From assembly GCA_963556495.2 (NCBI GenBank), contig OY747721.1:32529849-32593848 (forward strand): 64,000 nt of DNA. The letters are read 5' to 3'. Position 1 is the first letter of the stretch; each line of letters begins with the position of its first letter. The notes beneath the pieces were generated by a model, which was given only the letters and a program-made list of their open reading frames with translations, was not told where the DNA came from and searched no databases. The position numbers and the translations under genes were made by a program. Source of the stretch: Valencia hispanica (taxonomy: Eukaryota > Chordata > Actinopteri > Cyprinodontiformes > Valenciidae). Of the stretch, positions 46,827 through 60,237 are shown piece after piece.

Positions 46827-49599
46827 TTTTAGAATATAATAGAAAACTGAAGTCCTCTGAGAGTAACAGCTAGTAAGACACACAATTTTGTCTTATTTTA
46901 GTATTTAAAAATTCTAACAGAAGAGAGCAATAAACCTGACTTCAAATTTAAGTCTACACATAGCTCTTATATGGGCATGGCTCAATGTTAATTCTGTATG
47001 TTACCCTGATTTAGGTATTTTTCTCTACTTTTTTGACGAAGCAAAACTGTCTGGCTAAATATGGTTGAAACTCACACACAGTTTTGGGATATTTATATAT
47101 CCCACAATGCAGGAGAACTCCCGAGGACCACAAAAGAATTGTAAGTCATTCAGAAATTGCAAAAGCCCAAACTAAAACTCTAAAACAGCCTAATTTGATT
47201 AATAATTTGAGAATAAATGAACCAATATCATCCTTTTCTTGTTTAGCATGTTGCAGTAATAATATTAACGTGCAGATAAAGAGTCAGTCGTTTTATTTAT
47301 TTGAGATCTAAGTATGTAAAATTCAAGAAAAAGGTAGTGAATATATTCTTTATGTATTTATACTGTACCAGTGGATAGAAACGATTCTTATCTCAGTCAA
47401 CATTCGCGCAGCTGGGGAGCCTGTGCTCTGCCAAGAAGATGTTTACCGGACATGACCAGAGAGGAAGTTTAATTTGTTTTCATAAAAGAACATTTTCAAT
47501 GCTCCAGCATGAATCATAATTTCCAAAAAGTACTGGTACACTCTCTTATAGTAGCATCATATCTGTGATTGAGTGGCTTGTATCACAGAGATGATGCAGC
47601 GCTGACGGATTGTCTTCGAGGCAAATGAGGAAATTAGCTTAATTTGCATTCCAAAAAAAAAAGTCATGCCTTATGCAGTTACAATAAAACCCTGACTTGT
47701 AACCATAAAAAGTTGTGGATTTATGTGTTATTTGCACATTATGTGGTTTAGCTCATCTAGTAAAGATGCAAGTCTGAGAGGTCTAGAGTTTTAGCACTGC
47801 TTATTCTACACCTTATTTTTATCTGCGTCGATCTCAGCTAAAACAGATCTATGGTCGGACTTGTAATCGGCATCCAAAAAAGGAATTAAGAAGAAGTTTA
47901 TTATTTACTTCTAGACCACATATATGCAAATTGTTTCAATGTATTTCTTGTAGACTTTTAGTGTGTCAACTAAAATGCTGATTGGGCACCATCCACACTT
48001 TCACAAGACGCCATTGTAAAGCCAAACAACATCCACATTACTGTAGGAAGTGACATGAGTAGAGGCAGCCGGCAGTATCCCTCAACTTGATTGGTGGGCC
48101 GTGAGACGGCCGGGATAATTTCCAAACTATTGCAAAATCTGGAAGAGCACAGTAAGGTGTCATCTTCGATGGCGTTTATCCAAGTTAACTGCTTTCTAGT
48201 TGCACTGAAAGGTCGCGACTGATGAAGCAGGTTGATACAGCTAACTGTATCAACTTGAGTTACTTCATAAAGTAACGTGGAAAGCAACAACACTTATTGG
48301 CATTGCATTGTATGTATTTTCAGTATGAGTAGTGAAAATCAGCTAAAACTGGGTGTTTGTCTGCGTAGCTGTTAGCTTTTCCTACTAGCACTGCAAGATG
48401 ACATCTGTTTACTACAGGCAACTTAATGGTCGCTGGTACTGATGCCACTGAACCTAACTTCTAAACAATATCTCTTTAATTGTGTCCCTTTTTTTTTTTT
48501 TTTTTTTTCACATCATTCAGCTGGGATCTTAAGGCACCCACCTCTATACAAATGTACTACACTGTTTACCAGCCCAGGGTTTAATGGATAGGGTTTTAGT
48601 TTTTTTTTACTTGGTTTTTCTGAGTTTCTTCCAAGACAATCCAGCAGCAGTCATTGTCTCGTCATATAGATGGAAAGATATTGGCTGTTGCCACCCATTA
48701 GTATATCCGGTTGAACTATGTAGAGGTTGCTATGGAACCAGTCAAAAACAAAAACACACCTTTTCCTACAAGTGAGTGTCCATGTGGGATGTATACATGT
48801 AGTTGTAAGTAATCCATTTATCCAAACGAAATTCCAAAAAAAATCCAACAACGGGTGCAGTTGTTTTTTGCTCAAAGATGTGAATCTGTCTTCAAGCACA
48901 CCACATTATGTGCCTCCATGCATCTTAAGCTGGCAATGCTGTTCAATAACAAGACTTTTATACAGTAAGCCTCCATACACTGCTGAAGGTTTGTTCTTAT
49001 GTCCATTAAATCCACAAAACACAACATCGTAGCACATGTGGATATATAAAGAAAAGACTGCTGTGATCTTCCAAAACATCCCAACCCACTTTGAATTTTT
49101 AAAGGCAGTCAAATATAGCAGTCACAGGAAAATCCTTTTTGAGCACAGTAGAATCTTATTCATAAATCTATGACTCATAAATGTGACCACACCCAATCCA
49201 GGGTTAGCAAAGGTCTTAATGTTCTCCTCATTACTGCCTATCAAATTGCTGTACCAGTCCTATATATACAGTAGGTTATTATTTTTAGGCCCATTACACT
49301 AGCAATTAAGAAACAGATGAATGAAATCAAGTTAAATTGGAGAATAATCATTGTTATAACAAAAATTAAAAAAAAGTGCCAGATTCAGAAGATTAACCAT
49401 GTTAATTATCTTTTAAGCTCAAGGACATTTTTGCATGTCTCTTTTATTACAAATAGCCTGATTACCATAATTGACATCTCTTATTACCTGTTAGATTATT
49501 TGATCTTTGGCATCATTTAAATGTGGCAATAATAGAAAATCTAAAACTTTTTTTTGACTGGGAAGAATTCAGTTTTAACATACTGTTGCCTGCTGCTTT
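46827..49599. other. Intergenic, no gene recognised
   Basis: AT-rich. A long poly-T run lies at 48489-48508 or slightly longer, and there is wording of old Tc1-type repeats near 47050-47130. No exon, RNA gene or bounded element is supported. Confidence 0.4.
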
Positions 49600-49912
49600 G
49601 GGGTTGCATGGTGGGGCTGTTGTTAGAACTGTTGCCTTGCAGAAGGAAGGTCTTGGGTTCAAATCCCAGCTAGGTTCTGAATAGAATTGCATGTTCTTTC
49701 CTTGCATGTATGGGGTCTCTCCATTTACTCCTGCTTCTTCCGTTAGACCAAAAATATGCTTGTTTGCTTAATTAGTCGCTCCAAATTTCCCTATATGTAT
49801 AAGTGTTTGTATGAATGGTTTTTGGTTCTATGTAGCCCTGTGATAGACTGGTGACCCATCCAGGGCGTACACATCCCCTCAGTCAACCTTGATTGGATAA
49901 GTGAACATAGTT
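49600..49912 (+). mobile_element. tRNA-derived SINE
   Basis: Begins gggttgcatggtggggctgt and contains ttgggttcaaatcccagc at 49652-49670, matching the B box of a tRNA promoter (GGTTCRANTCC). The body includes gtgatagactggtgacccat at 49840 and it ends tgattggataagtg. This is the plan of a widespread teleost SINE. It is not a functional tRNA gene. Confidence 0.75.
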
Positions 49913-49934
49913 TGATGTTTTTTTGCTTCAGTAT

Positions 49935-50480
49935 TTCAAACATATACATTATGTTGTGTTGTATTTTATTGGAATTTTAAGAGATAGACCAACACAAAGT
50001 AGTTTCTAACTGTAAAGTGTATCGATGATTTTTTTAAAATCTAAAACTGTATAAAGTGTGCCAGGCAGCTGAATTCAGCCAGATTCTCCCACCTGAGCTG
50101 TGGGTCTTTGCACCTCCTTCATAGTCACCATGTGCCTTTTGGCTGCTTCTCTGATTAATGCCCTGCTTGTCTGACCTGAACAGCTGGCTCTATGCTTGGA
50201 TTAAGCTACAAAAACATGGACTCTATTGAATAATCAGATGAATTCTGCCATTTGGTTGCACTGGGTTTTATTTGGGGCATCAGAGTAAAAGGGGCTGAAA
50301 ACAACTATTTGTAATGACTTCTATTAGTAAAACTATCTAAAAATCACATACCGTTTTTCCTTCACTTCCATAGTATGCACTAATTCCAAATGGACTATCA
50401 TATAAAATCCTTTAGGTTTATACTGATCACATGACAAATTGTAAAAAAAAAAAAAAGAATTTGAATACCTTTGCAACAGA
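49935..50480. mobile_element. Tc1-like non-autonomous element
   Basis: The left part has ttttattggaattttaagag and gaccaacacaaagtagtttc; the right part has ttggttgcactgggttttat and ends gaatacctttgcaacagac. These phrases are shared with the element at 5560-6346. No open frame. Confidence 0.6.
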
Positions 50481-51720
50481 CTCTATAAATGTTAATGTAC
50501 AGTCTGTAGGGTCTGAGCTCATGATCAAAACAACTTTATTTGACAAACTTGTTTATTTTGCATAGAGGTAATGTTAACGGGGATAGAGTTCAAAACCGCA
50601 TTTACCTTGTTGTTGTTTAATTTAGGCAGTTTGGGGTGTCAAATTTACCATACCAAAAAGTCTGTGCATGGTCTGGTTTCCAACCTAATTTTCTATACAA
50701 ATTCATAACTTTGTAATTGCTGCTGAGAAGAGAGCCCGTTTGAGCAAAGGTCTGAAAATGCATCATAAGCTGTAGACACCCCCCTTCAAATTTACATGCC
50801 TCCGCCCACTTTGACATCAGCAGTATGTAGCTGTTGGTTACAAAACCAACCCTATCATCATAGAGCCATTGTAGTAAACCGACCAATCAACATGCAGCAT
50901 CTTTAATATTAATGAGTGGGCGGGGAACACCAGTAATTCCATTGTAGGGCTTGGGGTTGTATTTGGCCATTTATCAAGGCTCCTTGGCCATTTTCAACAA
51001 CACCAAAGTTTCATATGCTATGTAGAAGCTCAAAGAACAGTTTCCAATTGTCAATAATATTGTTCTAGAACCCCTTTAATATATTGAAGCAGTCCAGCCA
51101 GAGTCCCAAATTAAATCTAATAGAAAACCTGTGGAGAGAACCAAAAGATTAGGCTGATGGCACAGTGACCTTCCAACCTTAAAAGTTGGAGATCATTAAC
51201 AAAGATAAATAATCAATATACAAGTGAAATCATGCAAAAATGAGGCTTTAAATTACAATATAAGAAATGTTTTATTGCTATAATGCCAATACAGATATCT
51301 CTATTGAATATTGAGAAGAATATCAATACTTTTTGACTTGCATATTTTGATCAAAATGTAAACTGAACGAATATTTTATGTTGAAAACTGATCATCTTAT
51401 CTCGTTTATTATTGCTGGAGAGATGCCTCTCTCATTTTCTACCAGGTACAACCTAATTAATTGAAAAATGATTGTAAATCTACAGTAAATCTGTCACGGA
51501 ATTTTATATTGTCGGTTTTAACTGTGTTAATGTTATACCTTTTAAGATGGGGCGACTTTCTTTCACAGAACACACAGCGTTAAGCATCACTTCTGTTGTT
51601 AAGCAAAGCTTTTAATTTTCAATTTCCATCTTAAGACTCTGAATAAACAAAACATCTGGTTTTAATCTCACCAGTCGTTAAATACATCTTCTCAAAGCAA
51701 CACGTTTCCTTTCTTAGCTC
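50481..51720. other. Intergenic upstream of wfikkn2
   Basis: No gene seen. 51085-51180 resembles a short Tc1 transposase remnant (ccagccagagtcccaaatta, then gaaaacctgtggagag). The region just before 51720 is AT-rich without a clear TATA box. Confidence 0.4.
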
Positions 51721-52143
51721 TGTGCGTCTTGGCGCGCCGTGCGTCCTGGCGCCGCTGGAGACCGCAAAGGGTTAAACGGGGTTACCAGCAATCCCTTTAA
51801 CAGGCAGGTGCCCCCCCACAACCCCAACCCGATGTGGAGCTCCGACTTTTTAAAAACAGCTTCTTCCAGCATCGCAGGAGCAACTCCTAATTGTCTTATT
51901 GCGAGTTACTTAGCGAGTGTTGATGACGGTGATGGCTGCAGATTAGGGAGTAAAAACAGTCGGTTATCTCTGCTACTTAATCAGATCCATCAGCTCAAAC
52001 ACATCAGGTGCTTTATATCCGTTTTTTTTTCTCTTTTTGTTTGCCTAGTGTTAGTTTTAACAAGTGCACGTTTGGAGCTGGATCACAGACTGGCAGCTCT
52101 GTCTCTAATCTTCCCCACTTGTAGAGTTGTGCTGCGCTCAGAG
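51721..52143 (+). promoter_or_regulatory. wfikkn2: wfikkn2 5' region and probable 5' UTR
   Basis: A GC-rich patch (51725-51790, including ggcgcgcc) stands out from AT-rich surroundings and may mark the promoter or first exon. A long pyrimidine tract followed by cctag at 52022-52048 looks like a splice acceptor, so an intron within the 5' UTR is possible. The reading frame of the start codon stays open upstream, with another in-frame ATG at 51832. Confidence 0.4.
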
Positions 52144-54888
52144 ATGCGGTGGATGCTGTTTCCACGGTGGATCTTATTCCTGGCGTGCGCGTCTGCGTGG
52201 ATGGAGCTCAGCGGCGCAGTTCTGCCCCGCGTCACCTATTCGCACACGGGCATCTGCCCCAATGAGATGAACCCCAACTTGTGGGTGGATGCCATGAGCA
52301 CCTGCACACGGGAATGTGAATCTGATGAGGTAGTTTACATTTGTATCCCTAGTATGCAAAAGAGTTTTAAAGTTTGTTATATGCATGCAAAATAACTATT
52401 TTAGTGTCTTCCTAAAGTGTTCACATCCTTTAAACTTTTTTTTATGTCTTCTTCCTTATGACCACTAACTTTCTGGATTTCATTGATTGACCAAAAAGTA
52501 TTACATAATTGCAAAATAAATGGAAATTGATGGAGGGTCTTCAGATTTGTGTGGCTTTAGCTCCAGTGAATCAATACTTGGTAGAATTACCTTTCTCTGC
52601 AAATCCTTCTTTGGATAATAGCTTAAACTCAGTCAAATTAGATGGCTGTCTTCCCACTGATTCTTTATTTATTTTAAATTTGGACTTTGACGGCGCCACT
52701 ATAACGCATGAATCTGTACTTAGCCCCCCTGCATCTTCCTAATGACTCTGACCAGCTGCCTGTCCCTGTCCAAGACACACATTGCCACAGCATGATGCTG
52801 CCACCACCATGTTTTAGCGTAGTTGAAAATTAGGCCTGAACCTTCAAATTTGCAAGGAAGTTTATTTCTATGGTACCTTTCTCAAAAAGAAAGCCACAAA
52901 GTGCTTCAGCTGAATCTAGCGAGCATATAGAGAGCGGAAGATCATTCAGATGGAAGATCATTCTTCCAACTGAGGACATTCTTCCATATGTCTGCTCTCC
53001 CTCCCCCTGCATGGCAAATTGAAACCGAACTCCTTATCACTTTCATTCAACAATTTCTTTTTTCGCCTGAGCTCACGTCATCTTGTTACCACAGGCATGT
53101 TAACAAGCTGAATAGAAATACCCACCATGCTTTGGGTTAATATGTCTAAACCCCCCCCCCCACCCCAATCCAAATAAAATACCTGACATTTGTGTTTGTT
53201 CAAGAAGTGAGGTTCTTTTAGCAAGGTTTTGTATTGTTTTCATTGATTGCAATATATTGTGTTGAGCACTTCCTGACTTGTAAAATCCACCCCATGCACC
53301 GAACATCCTTCATGTGTGATTTTCTTTTTCACTCTTACAGGAGTGTGAGTCCTTTGAAAAGTGCTGCCAAAATGTCTGTGGGAACCGCAGCTGTGTTGCT
53401 GCCCGCTACGTTGATGGGAAGAAGGGCCCTGTGGGAATGCCCAAAGAAGCATCCTGTGCCAGCTTTATGTGCACCCAGCAGGGCTCCAAGTGTGTCATCT
53501 GGGATGGCCACCCCATGTGTAAATGCCGGGACCGCTGTGAGAAGGAACCAAACTTTACCTGTGCCTCAGATGGCATGACTTACTACAACAAGTGTTTCAT
53601 GGATGCAGAGGCATGTTCTAAGGGCATCACCCTCTCGGTTGTCACATGTCGTTTCCACCTTACCTGGCCCAACACAAACCCCCCACTTCCCCAGGTGACC
53701 ACGCTTCGACCTACGACTGTTCCCCTTCAGGCCACCATTCCACATCCAATGGAAACTGAACAACCTGTGTTGGTCACCAGTCCCATTCACCAGACTGTAA
53801 ATGTGGGTGAAACAGCTAGCTTCCAGTGTGATGTCACAGGTCAACCCCGGCCTGAGATCACGTGGGAGAAGAGGCTGCCCTTGGGAGTGGCAAGGGTGGT
53901 CATGAGGCCCAATAATGTGTGGGGCAACATGGTGGTCACAAACATCGGACAGCTGGTCATCTATAACACCCGGCTGCAAGATTCCGGCATCTATACCTGC
54001 ATGGCTCAGAACCCGTCTGGTTCTCTCCAGGCCCACCACCCACTCACTGTACTGTCAACAGAGGTGTTCAGCACTCCAGGGGCCAGGAACCTGACTCGCT
54101 GCCTCCCAGAAGAATGTCAACAACCCTTTGATAGTCCCGAGGACTGTCGAACGAAGCTGGAGAAAGTCAGCTGGTACTATGAGCCCAAATCCAACAACTG
54201 CTTTCCCTTTACACACTGCCACAGCAACAACGACCAGCCACCCAGTAAGGTTTTCGACACATACGAGGATTGCATACAGTGCTGTGGCCCGGAGTTGTCT
54301 GGGCCCTGTGGACTGCCCGCCCTGCAGGGTCGCTGTAAGGTGTACGAGCCTCGGTGGGCATACAGCAGCACCATGCGTGAGTGTCAAACCTTCATCTATG
54401 GAGGCTGCGAGGGAAATGACAACAACTTTGAGTCAAAAGAGGTCTGCGAGGAGATGTGCCCCTTCCCAAAAAACCACCACTGCAAAGCATGCAAGCCAAG
54501 AGGCAAGATGGTGACGAGCTTCTGTAGGAGCGACTTTGTGGTCTTGGGTCGCATGACAGACATTACACAAGAGAAAGACTCAGGCCACGCCCTTGTGACT
54601 GTGGAGGAGATCTTTAAAGACGAGAAGATGGGGCTGCGCTTCTTCGGCAAAGAACCTCTTGAAGTCACTTTCCTCAACATGGACTGGAACTGCCCGTGTC
54701 CAAACATAACGGGTGCGGCTGCAGAAGGTCAGGTCATCATCATGGGCAATGTCAGCGAAGGCATGGCCGTCCTTCAGCCTGAGAGCTACGTGGGCACTTC
54801 CAGCCCCCGTCGTATAAGGAAACTGAAAGAGGTCATCTCTAAGAACACCTGCGACATTCTCAAAGCAATCACAAACAGCCCTCAGTAG
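52144..54888 (+). CDS. wfikkn2: WAP, follistatin/Kazal, immunoglobulin, Kunitz and netrin domain protein 2
   Basis: Two exons, 52144-52329 and 53341-54888, phase 0 junction, 577 residues (human WFIKKN2 is about 576). Order seen: signal peptide (MRWMLFPRWILFLACASAWM); WAP with eight Cys (ICPNEMNPNLWVDAMS to CGNRSCVAARY); follistatin/Kazal (CKCRDRCEKEPNFTCASDGM); Ig domain (ASFQCDVTGQPRPEITWEK to DSGIYTCMAQNPSG); Kunitz 1 (from CLPEECQQPF, atypical spacing); Kunitz 2 (CGLPALQGRCKVYEPRWAYS with YGGCEGNDNNFES); NTR domain (ACKPRGKMVTSFCRSDFVVL to the end). The family is secreted, inhibits serine proteases through Kunitz 2, and binds GDF8/GDF11. The 52144 start was chosen because it opens a signal peptide and matches the family length. 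Confidence 0.96.
52415..52820. mobile_element. Tc1-like fragment in the wfikkn2 intron
   Basis: The left part has tgttcacatcctttaaactt and gattgaccaaaaagtattac; the right part has ccacagcatgatgctgccac (52787-52806). No open transposase frame. It accounts for much of the 1.0-kb intron. Confidence 0.6.
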
Positions 54889-56042
54889 GATTGTCCCTGC
54901 ACAAAGTTTGGACTTGACAAAACTGTAACAAACTAAGCTACACCCCACTGAGGCATTGTTTGAAAGGTTTGAATCTTTTGGGTTTTTTAAAGATTATTTT
55001 TCTTGGAATTCTTTGTTTAGATCTTTATCCATCTTTATTTTCAGGGGGTCTGGATGAGTAATTTATTCATCGGGGATTTTGTATATTTTAGTGTCTGTTT
55101 AGCTAAATGAATTAGGATGGAGAAATCCTTTGTGATTCCTGTGTTATTGTGCTTTGAAAAGTACTTACCCCTTACAAATTTATTTTTGCTCCAACCTTTG
55201 TCAACCCTTAAGGTTTCAAATCAGTAAGCCAATGTGTATGTAAAAGGTAACCCGAGCAAATAAAAAATGCAGTTTTAAATTATGTCTAATTTGTTTATTA
55301 GAAAAAAGCTAACTAAGTCAACTTAGTTTTGGTAGAAAAAGTTATCACCCCCTTTATGAAATACCTGAAATCAACCAGATTTTTTGGAATGGTGATTTCA
55401 ATTTCACCAGCCTCACCCAATCCCGATTAGCTCTAGACATGTAGAATCAACCTCCGGTATGACAGTATTTATAAACCAAAAGATCTTAAAGTTTCCTTAA
55501 TGAATTAAACTGCTATTTGAAAACTGCATTTTGTAATCACTAAAGTTTTCTGTGTCTGATATAAGATTTTGGTTTATGATCTGATACATCAAAGTTTGAC
55601 AAAAAAGCAAAAACAGCAGACATTTCTAGGGGGCAAACACATTCACATTCACTGCGCTGTAGCTTATTTCTCTTCTTTGTTGCTATTTGTGACCTCTCCT
55701 GTCTCTAGCAGAAACTGAGCTCCTTGGCTGTATTGTTCACAACAGATGTCTAAAAATATATATAATTTAAATGGCCTTGTATGTGTAAAGTCTATTAATA
55801 AAGCTCTACTTCCTATCAAAGAACTCTGTATATAAACCTTGTATTAAACCAAAGCACCTATTAAACATATTGTAAGCTTTGATTAGTTTGATTGAAAATG
55901 ATTACTTGTGATATAGTTTCTTTGGTACAACTTTTTTCACAACCACTTTTGTTCTTTTTATTGGCTTTGCTTTTCTTTTGGGGATATTTATTGCCATATA
56001 GGCTTTGTACTTGATTTTTTATGTAATATCTCTATAAATAAA
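54889..56042 (+). other. wfikkn2: wfikkn2 3' untranslated region (probable) with inserted repeat
   Basis: AATAAA occurs at 55259-55264, 55797-55802 and 56037-56042. The first lies inside a Tc1-derived repeat (about 55150-55450, with agtacttaccccttacaaat). Any of them could end the transcript, and the DNA alone does not decide. Confidence 0.45.
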
Positions 56043-59000
56043 TAGAATTTTATAATGTTTTGTGTTATGTGCAAACAATATACACATGCAGTATTTAGCT
56101 CCATAACTCCACTAGGAGGCTTTCTGTGACTGTAAGCTCTGAGTACATCTGTGGCTTATCTGACAGGCGCTGATAAAAGAGAGTTGGGAGTAGTGCGTTC
56201 CCAGCCGACTCTGCCCCCCTCCCTCCCATGCTTACCCTAAAAAACTTCAAAACAGAACCATTCATTCTAAAGACCCCAGTGGCATTGTAAAATACCTGCA
56301 AGGTCCAGCCTAATTGGGTGAGGAGCCCGAGCTGTAAACCTCAGATCCACTCCCATAGAGGAGTTATGTGTTTCATGCGGTGCCAGCAGGCTTCTCTGGG
56401 TTACTAGGAACAGGCCTTGGTGGGCTACGACGAGGGTGTTCTACTTCCCAGATGAGATGCTGTTTCCCCCATCCAGATCGGCGATGGAGGCAGGACATCA
56501 GCGCAAGTATAGAGTTATTTTACTGGCTGCTGTTTGGGGGAGAAATATTAGATCTACAGCGCTTTGTATCAAATGACGAAGTCATCAGCAACTCAAAACT
56601 ACAGCTGACAAATGTTTTTGGAGCTGCCGGACAATTTATTGCTTGGAAATCCTTTGATATTTTATATATATTAACCGAATTAAGAATATGTTCAATTTGG
56701 CTGCTTTGTTTAGTTATATGAAGTGGCATATTTTCAATCAGTAGAGTGTCACTGATCCATTAATCTTAAGAAACAATATTTTAGCAAAGCTGAGGAACAA
56801 AGATGATGGGAAAGTTTTGTATAAACTTTAAAGGATTTTTATTTTTATTTTTTATAATATCAAGTACATTTTTAGTCTAGATCCCACCAGTGTTCTCTGC
56901 TGTAAAATATATGTATTATTTTGACCACAAATATGATTCACACACTTGTTAAACTGTTAGTGCAAACTCACCTATAGATGACCAAACCCAAACCAAAGGC
57001 TGTGATGATACAGGCCCCAAGGCAAACACCATTAAACAAAATATAATGTATAATGATTTATAGGAAACTTTTACAGGGACTAAAAACTGATGAAGAGAAT
57101 AGTCGCTTTCGCACTGTAGGAACCTTTTTTAATTCCTATAACCTTTTCGGGAACCAGGCTGTTTTCTGGCGCGTTCGAACATATAGGAATTACAACCATT
57201 TTAGCTCCTACTCTGAGGCAGGGTCTTTTCTGAGTCTCATAGGAACTCAAATACATAGGTGATTGGTAGAACTCACAAGCCACGCCCCTTGCCTGATATA
57301 CGCTTCTCCTGGCCGCTTCTTTTTCTTTGTACTTTTATGGCGGTTGGCAAACAACAATTTGGTGCATTAAAAGAGGGTCAGGCGGTTAGAGAAATTTGCA
57401 AGTTTATAGTGGAAGATTCTGTTTCAAATAGGTTTGACTTGTTCTAAAATGTTTCTTTTCTTCTTTGCTATAAGTTGTTGGAAAACGTTTAGAAATCTCA
57501 GACTTAAGAAAAGGGTCTTTCGTGTCAAAGTCATACAAGAAATGTGTTTTTGTTGTAATGCTAGTAGCGCTAACTGTCTTCTTTGCTAAACAAATTGAGA
57601 CTACAAATGGTTAAAATGTCAACTCCACAATAACTTCCATTGTATCAAAATAGTTCTTGAATTGCGGTCAGGGTGCCACAAAAGGCTCCTTGGCCACTCT
57701 TTTGACCCCCCTGCTTTACCATCTTTGTAACCCTTCCCCCCAAAAATGGGTTTCTTTTTCTTGGTCTCGTGAACTCGACATCGTGTATGGTCTCGTCTTG
57801 TGAACTGGATATATCGAATAGCTGTGATCAAAAGACTCGGTCGAAGCATCTGACAGATGGTATGTGGCATGTTTCTGTGCATCCGTGATGCGTATCTACT
57901 GACTGTCTAAACATGGCGACAGGTTGATTTGGGAGGTTCAGCAGTAACATTTCAGACTTACCGTGTTTCCAGGTACCTACGAAATGTGCCGCCATGTCAG
58001 AACTGTGTTGGTGGCAAGCAAAGGTTCGACAGCATGGAAGTCAGAGGTGGTCATAATGATTTCCACATCAGTTCCTTTGCACAACTTTGTCTCTTTAAGC
58101 GACTTGAACTGTGGCCAAACATTTATAGCTACAATCAACAGTTCAGCCGAGGAGAGGAGTTCAACTATTAAAAACAAAAACTCCATCATTTAAAAAAAAA
58201 AAAACCCAGCATCAGTTAGTTTTCCAACATTATGTCTATTAAAGAACACCTTTAACTACTTTAATGTGTGGTTCAGGGTCCACAAAAGCACAATTTATTA
58301 TCAATTAAAATTCAGACATATTTGAAACATGTGTGATCTCTATTTTTCAAACACCCGAACACTTTGATGCTTTTTTAATTTGAGCTGGGCCAACTCAAAG
58401 GGTACACAAGTTATGCTTTGATATTTTTGCTCGTGTTTATATATTTATATATTTATTTTTTGGGGTCCTTTCCCCTTTAGGCTGTTGATCTGATGGGGTC
58501 GTTGCGTTCACGAACTCAGTTCACACGAGGCCGAACCAGTGCGCTTTGTGCTCACACGTAGAGCTGGGTCAGGCAGATAGGACTCGGGAAGCAGGTCAGG
58601 CTCGGTTAGCGGAGTCTCTCAGACTCTGTGTGTGTAGATCTGTAAAACGTGTTCATGCTTTGGATCCAGGCAAGATCGGACGGGAGCACCTGTGGAAAAG
58701 ATCAGCTAGATGGGTGGTTTAAGACCTTTGATTCATGACCCTGCATCTGTTATCTTCATACAATTCGGAAGATCTATTGAAAAGATACAGTGGCCACTCA
58801 CACGCATTGACTGGAGCTGCAGCAGTATATCATCCTGTGGCAGAGGGAGCTGAAAGGTTTGAAGCTGGTAGGTGGTAGCAGGTTTAAAAATGATGTTTAA
58901 ATCTGTGCATGGGAAAATAACTTTACTGCATAACATGCAGAGGTGGCCCCGAGTGCAGCACTTCACCTCCAAAGACCCTTTTTCTTGCAAGAGAAAACGT

Positions 59001-59540
59001 AAAGAAAAAAGTTATACGTTTGGAACAACCATCTTACAGTTCTACAATTATATCAAATGTTTGCGTAACAAACACATGAAACGTACACAAAGAGTTTATG
59101 TTTTTCATTTTGACCCTTCTTCATAACTCGCAGAACGTTTCCTAGAACGTTTCTCTCTTCTGGACAGAGATTTAAAGAGGAGCGGGAAAAGCAAATGAGG
59201 TGGATTAGCAGTGTTTGCCAATGACTGTTTGGGTCCTCCAGGACATGCTACTGTGGAATATAGTCTCTGCTGCCCAGAATACAAGCTGTTAGCATTATCC
59301 TGACAGTCATGTATGAAACTGTTATAAAGCAACAGTGTTTTCATTCAGAGGCATCTTGTTGCCAGACAGGTTGCTACTGGAGATTGAATTGCTGGAAAAT
59401 CATCAGATCATCACCGACTTGACTTAGAAACAACCTCACATATAGACTGTATCAGGACTAGGGCTGCAGATATTTAATATTATATTAATTAAGTTCTCTA
59501 TAAATATCAGACTCATTATTGAATAATCTTACATACATAT
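56043..59540. other. Intergenic, mostly unassigned
   Basis: No gene supported. 57060-57330 looks like a DNA-transposon piece (tagtcgctttcgcactgtag) without a paired end. 59100-59400 has faint LINE RT wording (aagcaacagtgttttcattc). The expected mammalian neighbour TOB1 was not found. Confidence 0.4.
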
Positions 59541-59549
59541 GCAACGCCT

Positions 59550-60237
59550 GGCATTGCCATCCGTTATTTCCTGGTGCCCACTGCTTAAATCTACAATCCA
59601 ATCCCACCATCTTAGTCAGTTTAATAATTTATCTTTTAAATGGTGCTGTGAAAAAATCTTGGGGATCTTAGATGTTTTTTGGTTAGCGGTCATCTCTGCT
59701 GTGGCACTTTCCCATGGAGGCCATTTTTGCTCTTTCTTATTGTTGAAACGTGAACACTGACTTTAACCGAGACAGACGAGGTCTGCAGGACTTTAGATAT
59801 TGTTCTGGGTTCTTTTGTGACCTCCTGGGTGAATTGTCAATGCCCTCTTGGAGAGTTGTTGATTGCATGATCACTCATAGGAAGATTCAGCTTTGTAACT
59901 GATAGATGTCAGTGACATTTTTTTCCCTCATCTGTTTTTGAATTTCTTTAGACCATGGTATGATATGATGCTTTTTGAGATCCTTAGCTTACTTCATGTT
60001 CACACACCTGTTCAGTTTAAGTGACCTGTTGAGTCTACAGGCCTGACAGTAATCAACAATGGGGAAAATTATATTTTACATAGGAACAAAGTTGATTTGG
60101 ATAGCTTCTTTTCCCTAATTTTCTACTTGATGAATTAAAATGTCATTTGAAATCTGCAGTTTGTATTTACTCAGGTCATTTTTGTTGGATTTTAAAATCA
60201 GTTTAATGATCTGAAACAATCGTGAGAAAAAAATGTA
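59550..60237. mobile_element. Tc1-derived non-autonomous repeat
   Basis: Phrases such as gaccatggtatgatatgatg (59952) and tctacaggcctgacagtaat (60034) are typical of a Tc1-derived fish repeat of this kind. No open frame; ends not resolved. Confidence 0.55.

Noticed and set aside
49652..49670. tRNA gene
   Set aside because: Only the B-box-like part is clear; no cloverleaf could be formed, and the body matches a SINE.
51739..52143. wfikkn2 start at 51739 or 51832
   Set aside because: 51739 is not ATG, and either choice would put the signal peptide inside the protein and exceed the family length.
58440..58740. Possible first exon or promoter of a gene to the right
   Set aside because: Somewhat GC-rich, but no open frame with a recognisable domain, and no donor in a convincing context.
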